From Amycolatopsis thailandensis (GTDB lineage: Bacteria > Actinomycetota > Actinomycetes > Mycobacteriales > Pseudonocardiaceae), in NCBI RefSeq assembly GCF_002234405.1, contig NZ_NMQT01000024.1, forward strand, positions 22,778 to 86,777: a DNA stretch of 64,000 nucleotides, in the 5' to 3' direction. Within the stretch, counting starts at the first letter, position 1. The number at the start of each line of letters is the position of its first letter. The position numbers and the translations under genes are program-made. Below, one piece after another: positions 1-8,800 of the stretch. The notes below the pieces were generated by a model. It saw only the letters and a list, made by a program, of their open reading frames with translations, ran no database searches and was not told the origin of the DNA.

Positions 1-1
1 C

Positions 2-499
2 TACGAGGCCGAAGCAAGACTGTCCGCCACCGTGGGAGTCCGCGCCGAACTCGCGGCGGGCGATCTCCGTCCCCTCTACCTCGCCTGGTTGGCCGGCTAC
101 GGCGCCTGGGAGCGGGACGAAGACGCCTTCGAGCCTGACGCGGACCAAAGGCTTGAGCCGCCCGTGCCGCCTGGCCTGGGCACGCTTACCGCGCCGCAAC
201 GAGCGTTTGCCGACTTCCTCCGCCTCGACGACGAACTGCTCGCGAGCGCGGCCCGCACCAGTCCGCCATTCGCCGATACCGCGGATGACCTCGACCGACT
301 CACGGCCTGGGTGAAAAAACTGCCGCTCGCCGAGAAGAACGAGCTTTTGTCGCGAGTCGTTCAAGAGCCGGGCGCGACCGTGCGAATGGAACTACTTCGC
401 CGGTTCCGCGACATTCACACGACGACTACCGCCGCACCACGGCGAACCGTTGCCGATGTTCTCGACAGTGCCGCACGACTACGAGCTGAGAAGGTTTGA
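2..499 (+). CDS. C-terminal part of an unidentified protein, cut by the window edge
   Basis: The frame is open to the first base of the window, so the start lies upstream and only about 165 C-terminal residues are visible. I do not recognise the family. The visible part begins with a run rich in aromatic and acidic residues (LYLAWLAGYGAWERDEDAFE). A helical segment with charged residues follows (WVKKLPLAEKNELLSRVV), and the end is basic, around RRTVADVLDSAARLRAEKV. No signal peptide, membrane segment or catalytic motif can be seen. The stop lies one base before the ATG of the next gene, which suggests co-transcription with the pRiA4b-like gene. A GTG at 32 could be an internal start but has no clear ribosome binding site. 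Confidence 0.7.
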   Translation, partial: YEAEARLSATVGVRAELAAGDLRPLYLAWLAGYGAWERDEDAFEPDADQRLEPPVPPGLGTLTAPQRAFADFLRLDDELLASAARTSPPFADTADDLDRLTAWVKKLPLAEKNELLSRVVQEPGATVRMELLRRFRDIHTTTTAAPRRTVADVLDSAARLRAEKV

Positions 500-500
500 C

Positions 501-1727
501 ATGGCTGAACTGGTCGAGCAGGTGCGCGCGTTCACCGAATGGGTGGGCGCGGGGCGCAAGCTCACTCAGACCGGGCGTCTCACTTTGGCTGACGCCAAAG
601 TTCTGGTGCCGTTGCTGAAGACCGGCGACGTGCTCGAGAAGACTATCGGCGACCACGTGTACCGAACCAGATCGAGCGAGCATCTGCCCGACCTGATGCT
701 CGTCGTGGAATGCGCCAAGTCGGCGCGGCTGGTCCGCAAGACAGGGCAACGGCTGGTGCCGGTGAAGAAGAACCAGGCGCTGCTCGACGACCCGCAAAAG
801 CTGTGGCTCGCGCTGTTCACCGGATTCGACCAGGTGGGCGAAGCATTTCTGCACCCGGGTTTCGGCGAGTCACTGCTGCGGCCGGAGTTCGCCGACGGTA
901 GTCGTGCGGCCTTGACCTCGTTGTACGACGCCGAGGGCGCCGTCGACATCGGTAGCGTGTGCGCGACGGTCTGGAACGTGGTGAGTGCGCCTTACGTCCT
1001 CGACGATCTCACCGAATTCCAGCTCGAAACCCTGCGCATCACGACCGACCGCGACACCAAGCAGGTACTTGATGCCCTTCAACGACTGGGAGCCGTGACC
1101 CTCCGGGACAAATCGGCCGAGCTGACCGAACTCGGCCGATCGGGAATGCGACGGCTCTTGGGCGAGCCGGAGGCCGGTGATCCGATCTACCAGGTCAAGA
1201 TCACTCTGCTCGAGATCGAAAGCCTCCCGGTGTGGCGGCGGGTGCTGGTTCCGGCGGCCATCCGGCTCGACCGGCTGCACGTGGTCATCCAGGCCGCGAT
1301 GGGCTGGGACAACTACCACCTGCACAACTTCGTCGATGGCCAGACGTACTACGGCGAAGCCGAGCCCGAGCTGCAGTACCGCGACGAACGGAAAGTGCGG
1401 CTGGACGACCTCGTGAAGCCCGGCGGCCGCCTCTTGTACAACTACGACTTCGGCGACAGCTGGGACCACGAGATCCTCGTCGAGGAAGCCACGGTCGCCA
1501 CGGCTGACGGGCGCTACCCGCGGTGCGTCGCGGGCCAAGCGGCGTGCCCGCCGGAGGACGTCGGCGGCACTGGAGGGTATGCCCGGCTGCTCCAGGTCCT
1601 CGGCGATCCCGGGCACCCGGAGCACCAGGACATAGTCGGCTGGCTCGGTCTCGATGACCCGGGCCGATTCGACCCTGCGCGCTTCAGCCTCGAAGAGACG
1701 AATCAGCGCCTCGCCGTGCGGCGATAG
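501..1727 (+). CDS. Plasmid pRiA4b ORF-3 family protein
   Basis: This is a 408-residue protein. Its last 180 or so residues match the pRiA4b ORF-3-like fold: a start like YQVKITLLEIESLPVWRRV, then LHVVIQAAMGWDNYHLHNF and YDFGDSWDHEILVEE, ending with PPEDVGGTGGYARLLQVL. The GDSWDH and PPEDVGG blocks are the family hallmarks. The N-terminal 225 residues look helical and include a segment, WVGAGRKLTQTGRLTLADAK, that I have no function for. The ATG at 501 is chosen because it follows the upstream stop directly; an in-frame upstream ATG at 450 would overlap the preceding gene by 50 bases. The biochemical role of the family is unknown, although members are common on plasmids and near mobile DNA. 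Confidence 0.85.
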   Translation: MAELVEQVRAFTEWVGAGRKLTQTGRLTLADAKVLVPLLKTGDVLEKTIGDHVYRTRSSEHLPDLMLVVECAKSARLVRKTGQRLVPVKKNQALLDDPQKLWLALFTGFDQVGEAFLHPGFGESLLRPEFADGSRAALTSLYDAEGAVDIGSVCATVWNVVSAPYVLDDLTEFQLETLRITTDRDTKQVLDALQRLGAVTLRDKSAELTELGRSGMRRLLGEPEAGDPIYQVKITLLEIESLPVWRRVLVPAAIRLDRLHVVIQAAMGWDNYHLHNFVDGQTYYGEAEPELQYRDERKVRLDDLVKPGGRLLYNYDFGDSWDHEILVEEATVATADGRYPRCVAGQAACPPEDVGGTGGYARLLQVLGDPGHPEHQDIVGWLGLDDPGRFDPARFSLEETNQRLAVRR

Positions 1728-1736
1728 ACCGGCGAG

Positions 1737-2105
1737 ATGGGCTACTGGACACGGGACGGCGGGATCGACGGCAGGGATCCCATCGACCTCGACGACGTGG
1801 ACCTGGTCGTCATCGAGCCTTTGCCATCTTCGGTCTGGTACGAGGACATGGCGGACTTCGCGGCGGGTATCAGCGACGAACGAGCAGGCGAACGGCTATC
1901 GAGGGTCCTCAGGGGCAAGGGCGCCTTCCGCCGGTTCAGGAACGAGTTGCACGACCGGTACCCGCACCTTGTTCCCGTGTGGAACACCTTCAGCGACAAC
2001 CGCGCGAAGCGGCGCGCGGTCGAGTGGCTCGCCGACAACGCCCTCGTCGACGAGGGCAGCGCCGACCGGTTCGCCACGGGACACCCGGATCCCGACCTGC
2101 CCTGA
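1737..2105 (+). CDS. UPF0158 family protein
   Basis: This 122-residue acidic protein resembles the UPF0158 family, whose function is unknown. The family-like features are a hydrophobic acidic start (DLDDVDLVVIEPLP), a central GERLSRVLRGKGAFRRFRNEL segment and a later WNTFSDNRAKRRAVEWL segment. There is no signal peptide or membrane helix. It starts 9 bases after the stop of the pRiA4b-like gene and probably belongs to the same transcript; UPF0158 and pRiA4b-like proteins are both small accessory proteins of unknown role. Family assignment rests on the motif pattern read by eye. Confidence 0.7.
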   Translation: MGYWTRDGGIDGRDPIDLDDVDLVVIEPLPSSVWYEDMADFAAGISDERAGERLSRVLRGKGAFRRFRNELHDRYPHLVPVWNTFSDNRAKRRAVEWLADNALVDEGSADRFATGHPDPDLP

Positions 2106-2125
2106 ACGAGCAGGCCGGGACACGA

Positions 2126-2620
2126 TCAGCGCTCGCCCAGTTGCCATTCCGGCCGCACGTAGTGGCAGGTGTAGCCGTTCGGGATGCGCTCCAGGTAGTC
2201 CTGGTGTTCGGGCTCGGCTTCCCAGAAGTCACCGGCCTGGGTCACCTCGGTGACGACCTTGCCCGGCCACTTGCCGGAGGCGTCGACGTCGGCGATCGTC
2301 TGTTCGGCGACCTGCTTCTGCGTGTCGTCGGTGAAGTAGATCGCCGACCGGTAGCTCGCGCCGATGTCGTTGCCCTGACGGTTACGGGTCGTCGGGTCGT
2401 GGATCTGGAAGAAGAACTCCAGGATCTGGCGGTACGAGAGCTGGGCCGGGTCGAAGACGATCTCGATGCCTTCGGCGTGCGAGCCGTGGTTGCGGTAGGT
2501 CGCGTTCGGCACGTCGCCGCCGGTGTAGCCGACCCTGGTGGAGACGACTCCGGGGTGCCGGCGGAACAGGTCCTGCATGCCCCAGAAGCAGCCGCCCGCG
2601 AGAACAGCCTTTTCCGTCAC
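2126..2620 (-). CDS. msrA: Peptide-methionine (S)-S-oxide reductase MsrA
   Basis: This cytoplasmic repair enzyme reduces methionine-S-sulfoxide in proteins and as free amino acid. The 164-residue protein has the catalytic GGCFWG motif with the nucleophilic cysteine at residue 11. It also has the family blocks RVGYTGG and [13 protein letters not shown], and a C-terminal YTCHYVRP segment supplying a likely resolving cysteine. The start is the GTG at 2620, because AGAGGAGAT lies just upstream and GCFWG then sits at the usual N-terminal distance; a longer frame reaching 2677 would add an unconserved arginine-rich leader. It is transcribed alone and converges with the UPF0158 gene. Confidence 0.95.
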   Translation of the reverse strand: MTEKAVLAGGCFWGMQDLFRRHPGVVSTRVGYTGGDVPNATYRNHGSHAEGIEIVFDPAQLSYRQILEFFFQIHDPTTRNRQGNDIGASYRSAIYFTDDTQKQVAEQTIADVDASGKWPGKVVTEVTQAGDFWEAEPEHQDYLERIPNGYTCHYVRPEWQLGER

Positions 2621-2728
2621 TGTTGATCTCCTCTGGTCGTTGACACCCAGTACAACGTGTCGCACCCTCCCTGTCATCCCCGTCCAAGTGTGACGGAACG
2701 CTTACGTCCCCCGCGCGTCTCACGCTAG

Positions 2729-3058
2729 GTGAAGCTCCTGCTCGCCGCCCTCGCCCTCCTCTTGCTCGCCGGCTGCGCGACGCCACCAGAAGCGCCGAAG
2801 GCCGAAGAGGCCTTCAAGTTCGGCGGGATCTCGATGCCCGCGAGCGGCAAGGTGCTGGAGACGCAGTACGACCGGGGCATCGACGCGCGCTACGTGGTCG
2901 TCCTGACCCTGCCGCCGGAGGACGTGCCCAAGCTGCTCGAAGCGTCGCGCTTCGCACCCGGTGTCCTCAAGGACGACCAGCTCGTCGACGGCCGTCGTGT
3001 GTACCGCGAGGTCACCGTGCAAGGGACCACGGTGCGCCTCGAGATGTTCACCACGTGA
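2729..3058 (+). CDS. Small lipoprotein, function unknown
   Basis: This is a 109-residue predicted lipoprotein. Residues 1-16 form a signal peptide with a lysine followed by a leucine/alanine-rich core, and the lipobox LLAGC puts the lipidated cysteine at about residue 16. The mature part has no recognised domain; it contains a TQYDRGIDARYVVVLTLP strand-like stretch and ends in VRLEMFTT. The start is the GTG at 2729, which directly precedes KLLLAA; the ribosome binding site is weak, so the message may have a very short leader. It stands alone between msrA and the Wadjet-like genes. Confidence 0.75.
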   Translation: MKLLLAALALLLLAGCATPPEAPKAEEAFKFGGISMPASGKVLETQYDRGIDARYVVVLTLPPEDVPKLLEASRFAPGVLKDDQLVDGRRVYREVTVQGTTVRLEMFTT

Positions 3059-3145
3059 GCACTCAGCGTAAAAAGTATGGGCCGTTCAGACTCGCCTGGG
3101 TGACCCCCTAACGTGGTACCCCACGCATCATTCGCCGGAGGACGC

Positions 3146-4639
3146 ATGGATCCGTTCCGTGTACCGCCCGACCTGTTTCGTTTCACCGACGGCAGCAGAT
3201 CCGGGCTCCCCCTGGCGATCCTGCACGCCTTCGGCGAGGCGAACGAGCGGCTCAAGACGGCGCTCGGCATCGACGACGTCCGCACGGAACTGCGAGGCGT
3301 CGGCTGGCTGGAGACGCTGGCCGACGAAGGCCTGGTCAGCGCGCTGGACCAGCTGCGGAACGACAAGCTCCTCGACGTCGTCCAGAACCACGCGGGCGAT
3401 TACCGGACGGCGTCCGAGTACGAGCGCCGCAATCTCCAGTACTCACTGACCAGGCTGGGCGAAGCGGCGTACGCGGGCGCGGTCCGCGCGAACGAGGTGC
3501 TCAACGCGACAGGGGCGCTCCAGACAGCGACGCTCGAAGCGCTGGGCGAGCGGCTCGGTGAGCTCGCGAAGCAGCTCGAAAACGGCACTGACAGGCGCGT
3601 GTTCAGCACGCTCACCGAGGTCGAGAGCCACCTCGAGGCGTTCCGCGACAACACGAAGCGCTTCAACGGCGACCTCCAGCGCCTGCTGCACGCCGAGGCC
3701 GACCTCGCGACGTTTCACGAGGTCAAGGCGTCCACGGTCGCCTATCTGCAGGAGTTCCTGAACGACCTGGAGCACCACACCCACACGATCGCCACCCGCA
3801 TCAAGGAGATCGACGACCACGGCATCGACCGCGTGCACCGGCGGGCGCTCAACGGCGCGGCACTGCCGAATCCGGATCAGCGCTGGCTCACCGTCCGCAA
3901 GGCCCGCTGGGACGGGCTTCGCGCGTGGTTCCTGCCCGAAGACGGGGCGACGCCGCGGGTGGAGGACCTTCACCAGGTCTCGCGGCGGGCGATCGTCACG
4001 CTCCTTCAGGTGCTGGACCGGATCACCGAGTCGCGGCGGCGGGCGAGCAGCGCGGTCGCCGATTTCCGTGAGCTGGCGCGCTGGTTCACCGTCGTCCCGG
4101 CTCAGGAGGACCTGCATCGCCTGTGGTCCACCATGTTCGGGCTCAGTTCCGCGCGGCACGCGCATCTCGCCCACGCGGACCCGGAAGTGGTCAGCACGAC
4201 GGCGTCGTGGCTCGACGCGCCGCCGGTGGAAGTCTCGGAGCTGCTCCGGTCGGCGGGCCGCACCGAACGCTTCACCAGGACCGGACGCGTCCGCGACGTC
4301 ACCGCGCTCCGAGCGGCGAGAGCGGTACGAGCCCAGGAAGAACGCGCCGAGCTCGAAGCCGCGTGGAGCATGCTCGACACCGGTGGAGTCGTGCGGCTTT
4401 CGGCGTTCGAGAAGCTGGACCACACCGTTTTCGAACGCCTGCTGGACCTGCTGGGGCAGGCACTGGGCAGCGCCGTCGGCGCGGACGGCACCCGGCGGAG
4501 CACGACGTCGGACGGGCAGATCGAGATCGTCCTGCGGCCGGCACCCAACGGCGCGGTCGCGCGCCTGACCACCACGAGCGGCGTCTTCCGCGGTCCCGAT
4601 TACGAGATCGAGATCAGCACGGCCGGAGGCGGTGCGTGA
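3146..4639 (+). CDS. jetA: Type II Wadjet subunit JetA (TIGR02677/DUF2397)
   Basis: The 497-residue protein matches the TIGR02677/DUF2397 family, the first subunit of type II Wadjet. Wadjet is an SMC-like complex that destroys invading circular DNA; JetA is thought to act as the kleisin-like linker of the motor. The N-terminal 190 residues include a winged-helix-like region, and the middle (about 130-300) is long and helical. The C-terminal region ends with a strand-rich block (QIEIVLRPAPNGAVARL) typical of the family. ATG 3146 is chosen because GGAGGACGC lies before it; an upstream GTG at 3113 has no such site. The stop overlaps the jetB start by four bases, so this gene heads a tight operon. 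Assignment rests on overall resemblance and on the diagnostic gene order. Confidence 0.85.
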   Translation: MDPFRVPPDLFRFTDGSRSGLPLAILHAFGEANERLKTALGIDDVRTELRGVGWLETLADEGLVSALDQLRNDKLLDVVQNHAGDYRTASEYERRNLQYSLTRLGEAAYAGAVRANEVLNATGALQTATLEALGERLGELAKQLENGTDRRVFSTLTEVESHLEAFRDNTKRFNGDLQRLLHAEADLATFHEVKASTVAYLQEFLNDLEHHTHTIATRIKEIDDHGIDRVHRRALNGAALPNPDQRWLTVRKARWDGLRAWFLPEDGATPRVEDLHQVSRRAIVTLLQVLDRITESRRRASSAVADFRELARWFTVVPAQEDLHRLWSTMFGLSSARHAHLAHADPEVVSTTASWLDAPPVEVSELLRSAGRTERFTRTGRVRDVTALRAARAVRAQEERAELEAAWSMLDTGGVVRLSAFEKLDHTVFERLLDLLGQALGSAVGADGTRRSTTSDGQIEIVLRPAPNGAVARLTTTSGVFRGPDYEIEISTAGGGA

Positions 4640-5856
4640 GCCTTACGAACCAACTGGTCATCGCGGAGCGCGAAGAGGTCGCACGCGGGATCCGGGCCCT
4701 GCTGGCCACCCCGCTCATCGGCGAACGCGGCTCCCCCGAGACCTTCGACCTCATCCGCCGCCGCCGCGAGCCCATCCGGCAGTGGTTCGACTACTACTGC
4801 GGCTGGACCCTCACCGTCGAACCCCGGCTCGGCTACGCCCGGCTGGTCAAGGTCCGCGCCGCCGCCGATCCCAGCCGTCCCGCCCGGCGGCTGCGGTCCG
4901 GCCGCGCGGCCTTCGACCGCCGTCGCTACGTCCTGCTGTGCGTGGCGGCGGCCGAACTCCTGACGGTGCCGGTGACCACCATCGGCCTGCTCGCCGACCG
5001 CGTCGCGAGGGCGAGCGCGGCCGACGACCTGGTGACCACGTTCGAGGTCGCCTCCCGGGCCGAGCGTCTCGCGTTCGTGGACGTCCTCAAACTGCTGGAG
5101 TCCTACGGCGTCCTCGAAACCGCCGACGGGGACGCGGAGTCCTTTGTGGACGACACGACCGCGAAGGTGCTGTTCCGGGTCGACGCGACCCTGTTGCTGC
5201 GGATGCTCGCCGCGCCGGTCGGGCCTTCACAGCTGGCCGTGCCCGCCGACGACGTCGCGCTGCGGTTCGAGGAACTGCTGGAGGCGGTGTCGCACGAGCA
5301 GCGCTACGGCCTCTCGTCGGGCCGCCACGAGGACACGCCGAGCGCGTCCGACGTGCAGCGGAACCTGTGGCTCCGGCACACCGTCTTCCGCCGTCTCGTC
5401 GACGACCCGGTGCTGTACTTCGCCGAACTGACCGCGGAGGAACGCGCGTACCTCGGCACCCCGACCGGGCGCCAGTTGCTGCGCCGCGCCGCGGAGCAGG
5501 GCGGTTTCGTCCTGGAAGAACGCGCGGAGGGCGTGCTGCTCGTCGACGTCGACGGGCTGGCCACCGACGAGCGGTTCCCGGACGACGGCAGCAACGCCAA
5601 GGTCGCCGCGCTCCTGCTGCTCGACGCGCTGGACGAGCCGCGGACGACCGACTATCTGCGCAACGCGACGGCCAAACTGCTGAAACGGTTCCCGCGCTGG
5701 GCCAAGACCTACCGGGGCAAGGACGGCGTGCGACGGCTGACCGTCGACGCGCTCGCCGTGCTGAGGAGTTTCGGGCTGGTCCGCGCCGAAGCCGAACTCG
5801 TCCGGCCGCTCCCGGCCGCCGCGAGGTACACCGACCGAAACGAGGAGGCGCCGTGA
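4636..5856 (+). CDS. jetB: Type II Wadjet subunit JetB (TIGR02678/DUF2398)
   Basis: The 406-residue protein fits TIGR02678/DUF2398, the partner always found with DUF2397 and a giant SMC-like ATPase. In Wadjet this subunit corresponds to the MukE/KITE-like winged-helix component. Visible family features are the N-terminal ERGSPETFDLIRRRREPIRQ block, followed by WFDYYCGWTL and the run FDRRRYVLLCVAAAEL, with a C-terminal RFPRWAKTYR. The GTG start at 4636 overlaps the jetA stop (GTGA) and has GGAGG upstream. The gene in turn overlaps jetC by four bases. No truncation or frameshift is visible. Confidence 0.88.
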   Translation: MSLTNQLVIAEREEVARGIRALLATPLIGERGSPETFDLIRRRREPIRQWFDYYCGWTLTVEPRLGYARLVKVRAAADPSRPARRLRSGRAAFDRRRYVLLCVAAAELLTVPVTTIGLLADRVARASAADDLVTTFEVASRAERLAFVDVLKLLESYGVLETADGDAESFVDDTTAKVLFRVDATLLLRMLAAPVGPSQLAVPADDVALRFEELLEAVSHEQRYGLSSGRHEDTPSASDVQRNLWLRHTVFRRLVDDPVLYFAELTAEERAYLGTPTGRQLLRRAAEQGGFVLEERAEGVLLVDVDGLATDERFPDDGSNAKVAALLLLDALDEPRTTDYLRNATAKLLKRFPRWAKTYRGKDGVRRLTVDALAVLRSFGLVRAEAELVRPLPAAARYTDRNEEAP

Positions 5857-8800
5857 CCGTGACGAGGTGGGTCCCGTCCCGCGCGGGCATCCTCAACATC
5901 TGGCGCTATTACGACGAGATCTTCGAGTTCCACGACGGGCGCCTGCTGCTGCGCGGCCCGAACGGGAGCGGGAAGTCCAAGGCGCTGGAGCTGCTGCTGC
6001 CGTTCCTGTTCGACGCGAGCCTGCGCGCGAACCGGCTGTCGACCTTCGGCACCAGCGAACGCAGCATGCACTGGAACCTGATGGGCGAAGGCGCTTCCGG
6101 CGCCACGCGCGTCGGGTTCGTCTGGCTCGAATTCGGCATGGCCGGTGACAAATGGTTCACCTGCGGCGCGCGGCTTCAGGCCAGCACGCACACCAGTACG
6201 GTGCACGCCGACTTCTTCACCACCGGACTGCGCGTCGGCGACGGCCTTCCGCTGGTCAACGAGGCAGGCCAGCCGCTGACCAAGAACGCGCTGGAGGAGA
6301 CCCTCGGCGAACACGGCACCGTGCACGCCGGCGCGGCCGAATACCGCGCGGAGATCCGCGCGAAGTTGTTCCCGACCTTGAGCGAGCAGCGCTACGACGC
6401 GCTGATCACCGCGCTGCTCCAGTTGCGGATGCCCAAACTTTCGCAGCGGCTCGACCCCAGCCTGCTGTCCAACCTGCTCTCCCGCGCGCTCCCGCCGTTG
6501 GGACAGCAGGAGATCGCGGATCTCGCCGAGGGTTTCGAACGGCTCGACGCGCAGCGCGAACGGCTGGGCTCGCTGGAGACCGAGGTCGACGCGACCCGCG
6601 CGCTCGCCGCGCGGCAGAAGACCTACGCGCAGCGTGTCCTGCGCGCGGGCGCCGCGAACCTCATCGCCGCGACCGGTGAACTCGACGACCTCGCCGCGGC
6701 CGCCCGCCGTTCGGCCGAGGAGCACGACGAGGTCGCCGCGAAGAAGAAAGCCGCCGAGGAGCTGGCGGCGAAGCTCGAAAAGGACGTCGAGGAGACCGAA
6801 GCCCGTCTCTCCGGGCTGACCGAATCCGAGTCGTACCGAAAGGGCCAGGAGCTCGACAAGCTGCGGCAGCGGGCCCTGTCCACGAAGGAAAAGGCGGAGA
6901 CGCTCCGCGCCGACGCCAACCGTCTCCGGGCCGAGGCGGACGCCGACGAGGAGCGAGCGCGGGCGGCGAAGCAGGTCGCGAAACGGCAGGCCGACCTCGT
7001 CCGCGCGCAGGAGACCGAGGTCCGGTCCGCCGCGACCCGCGCGAACCTGGCCGGGGTGCACGACGAACTCGTCGCCGGGCTGGACGAACCGGCGCGGCTC
7101 CGTCCGTTGCTGCAAGCCGCCGTCCGCGGCAAGCGCGACCAGGTCGAAACGGTCGGCCGGGCGCTGGACAAGCACGAACGCGCCGTCGGCCGCCGTCACC
7201 AGGCCGAGGCCGATCTGGACCGGGTGCGGTCGGATTTCGCGGCCGCGCAGGAGAAGCTGGATCTCACGACGGCGACCCGCGAGCTCGCGCTGAGCGATCT
7301 GCGCACCCGGCTCGCCGAATGGGCGATCGGATGCCGCGAGCTGCGGTTCCCCGACGTGGAAGCGCTCGTGCGCGACGCCGAGGCGGAAGTCGCGCTGGTG
7401 GGCAGGATCAGCGCGGTCGCCGAGACCGTCCTCGAAGACATCATCCGCCGGGAAGCGGCGACCGGCGCCGCGCTGGCCACCGCGCGCGCCGAGCACGACG
7501 AACTCCTCGTCGAGGCGGGCGTCCTCGAAACGGAGGACGTCCTCGAACCCGAATCGCCGCACACCCGGACGGCGGACCGGGCCGAGATGAGCGGCGCGCC
7601 GTTGTGGCGGCTGGTCGATTTCGCCGGCTCTCTCCCGGAAAGCTCGCGCGCCGGGATCGAGGCCGCGCTCGAAAGCGCCGGGCTCCTGGACGCCTGGGTG
7701 AACTCCCACGGTGTCGTCGAGGGGCACGACGTGCTCTTGGAGACCGGGTCGCTGCCGATCGCTTCCCCTCGTTCGCTCGCCGACGTCCTCGTGCCGGAGC
7801 TCGACGCGGAACTCTCCCCCGCGAAGGTCCGGCGGGTACTGGAAGTGATCGCGTTCGACGACGTCCTTCCCGCCGGGCCCGCCGCGATCGGCGCGGACGG
7901 CGGCTGGCGGATGGGCAGCCTGTCGGGCAGCTGGACGAAGGACGCCCCGGCGTACATCGGCGCGTCCGCCCGGTCGCGCGCCCGGGAACGCCGGATCGCC
8001 GAACTGCGGGACGAGATCGCCGGTCGCGAGAAGACCATCGCCGAACTGGAAGGCGATCTGGCCGCGCTGCGCGGCAGGCGCGAACTGATCAAGATCGAAC
8101 GCGCCGCCCGCCCCGGTCACGAAGATCTCCTTGTCGCGACTGGGGAAATGACCACGGCCGAGGCCGATCTGACCGCCGCCGACGCCTCCGTCCGGCATCT
8201 GGAGACGACCGTCTCCGCGCTGGAGTCCGAGGCCAAGACCGCTCTGCACGAGCTGACCGGCCAGGCGTCGGAGAGCGGCCTGCCGACCGAGCGCGCGCCC
8301 CTGGCCGCGCTCGCCACGGCCCTGCGGACCTACTCCGACCAGGGTGAGAACTGGTTGTACGAGAACGGGAACCTGCGCACGGCGACCCAGCGGGCGGAGA
8401 CGTTCGCCGAACAGGCCGACCGGTCCGAGGGGAACGCGGCCCGCCGCGAAGACGAGGCGTCCGAAGCGGAGGTCGAACGCACCAAGCTCACCGCGATGCT
8501 CGACGCGATCGAGGGATCCGTCGGGACCGGCCAGCGCGAAGTGCTCGCCGAGATCGACGGTCTGCGCACGAAACTGCGTGATCTCTTCGGCGAACTGCGT
8601 GCCGCGAACGCGCGGGCCAAGGAGCTGGCCGTGTCGCTGGGCGCGCTCGGCGTCCGGCGCACGACCGACGCGCGGGCCCGCGAGGACGCCACCAAGCGGC
8701 AGGACGCCGCCGCGCTCCGGTTCCGCAAGCTCGCCACCGGGATCTTCCCCGCGGACGGCGGGATCGAGGACCTGCCGAAGTTCCAGGCCACCCTGTCCGC

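Noticed and set aside
501..2105. Part of a plasmid or transposon because of the pRiA4b-like gene
   Set aside because: No transposase, integrase, replication or transfer gene and no terminal repeats are visible nearby; the family is also common on chromosomes.
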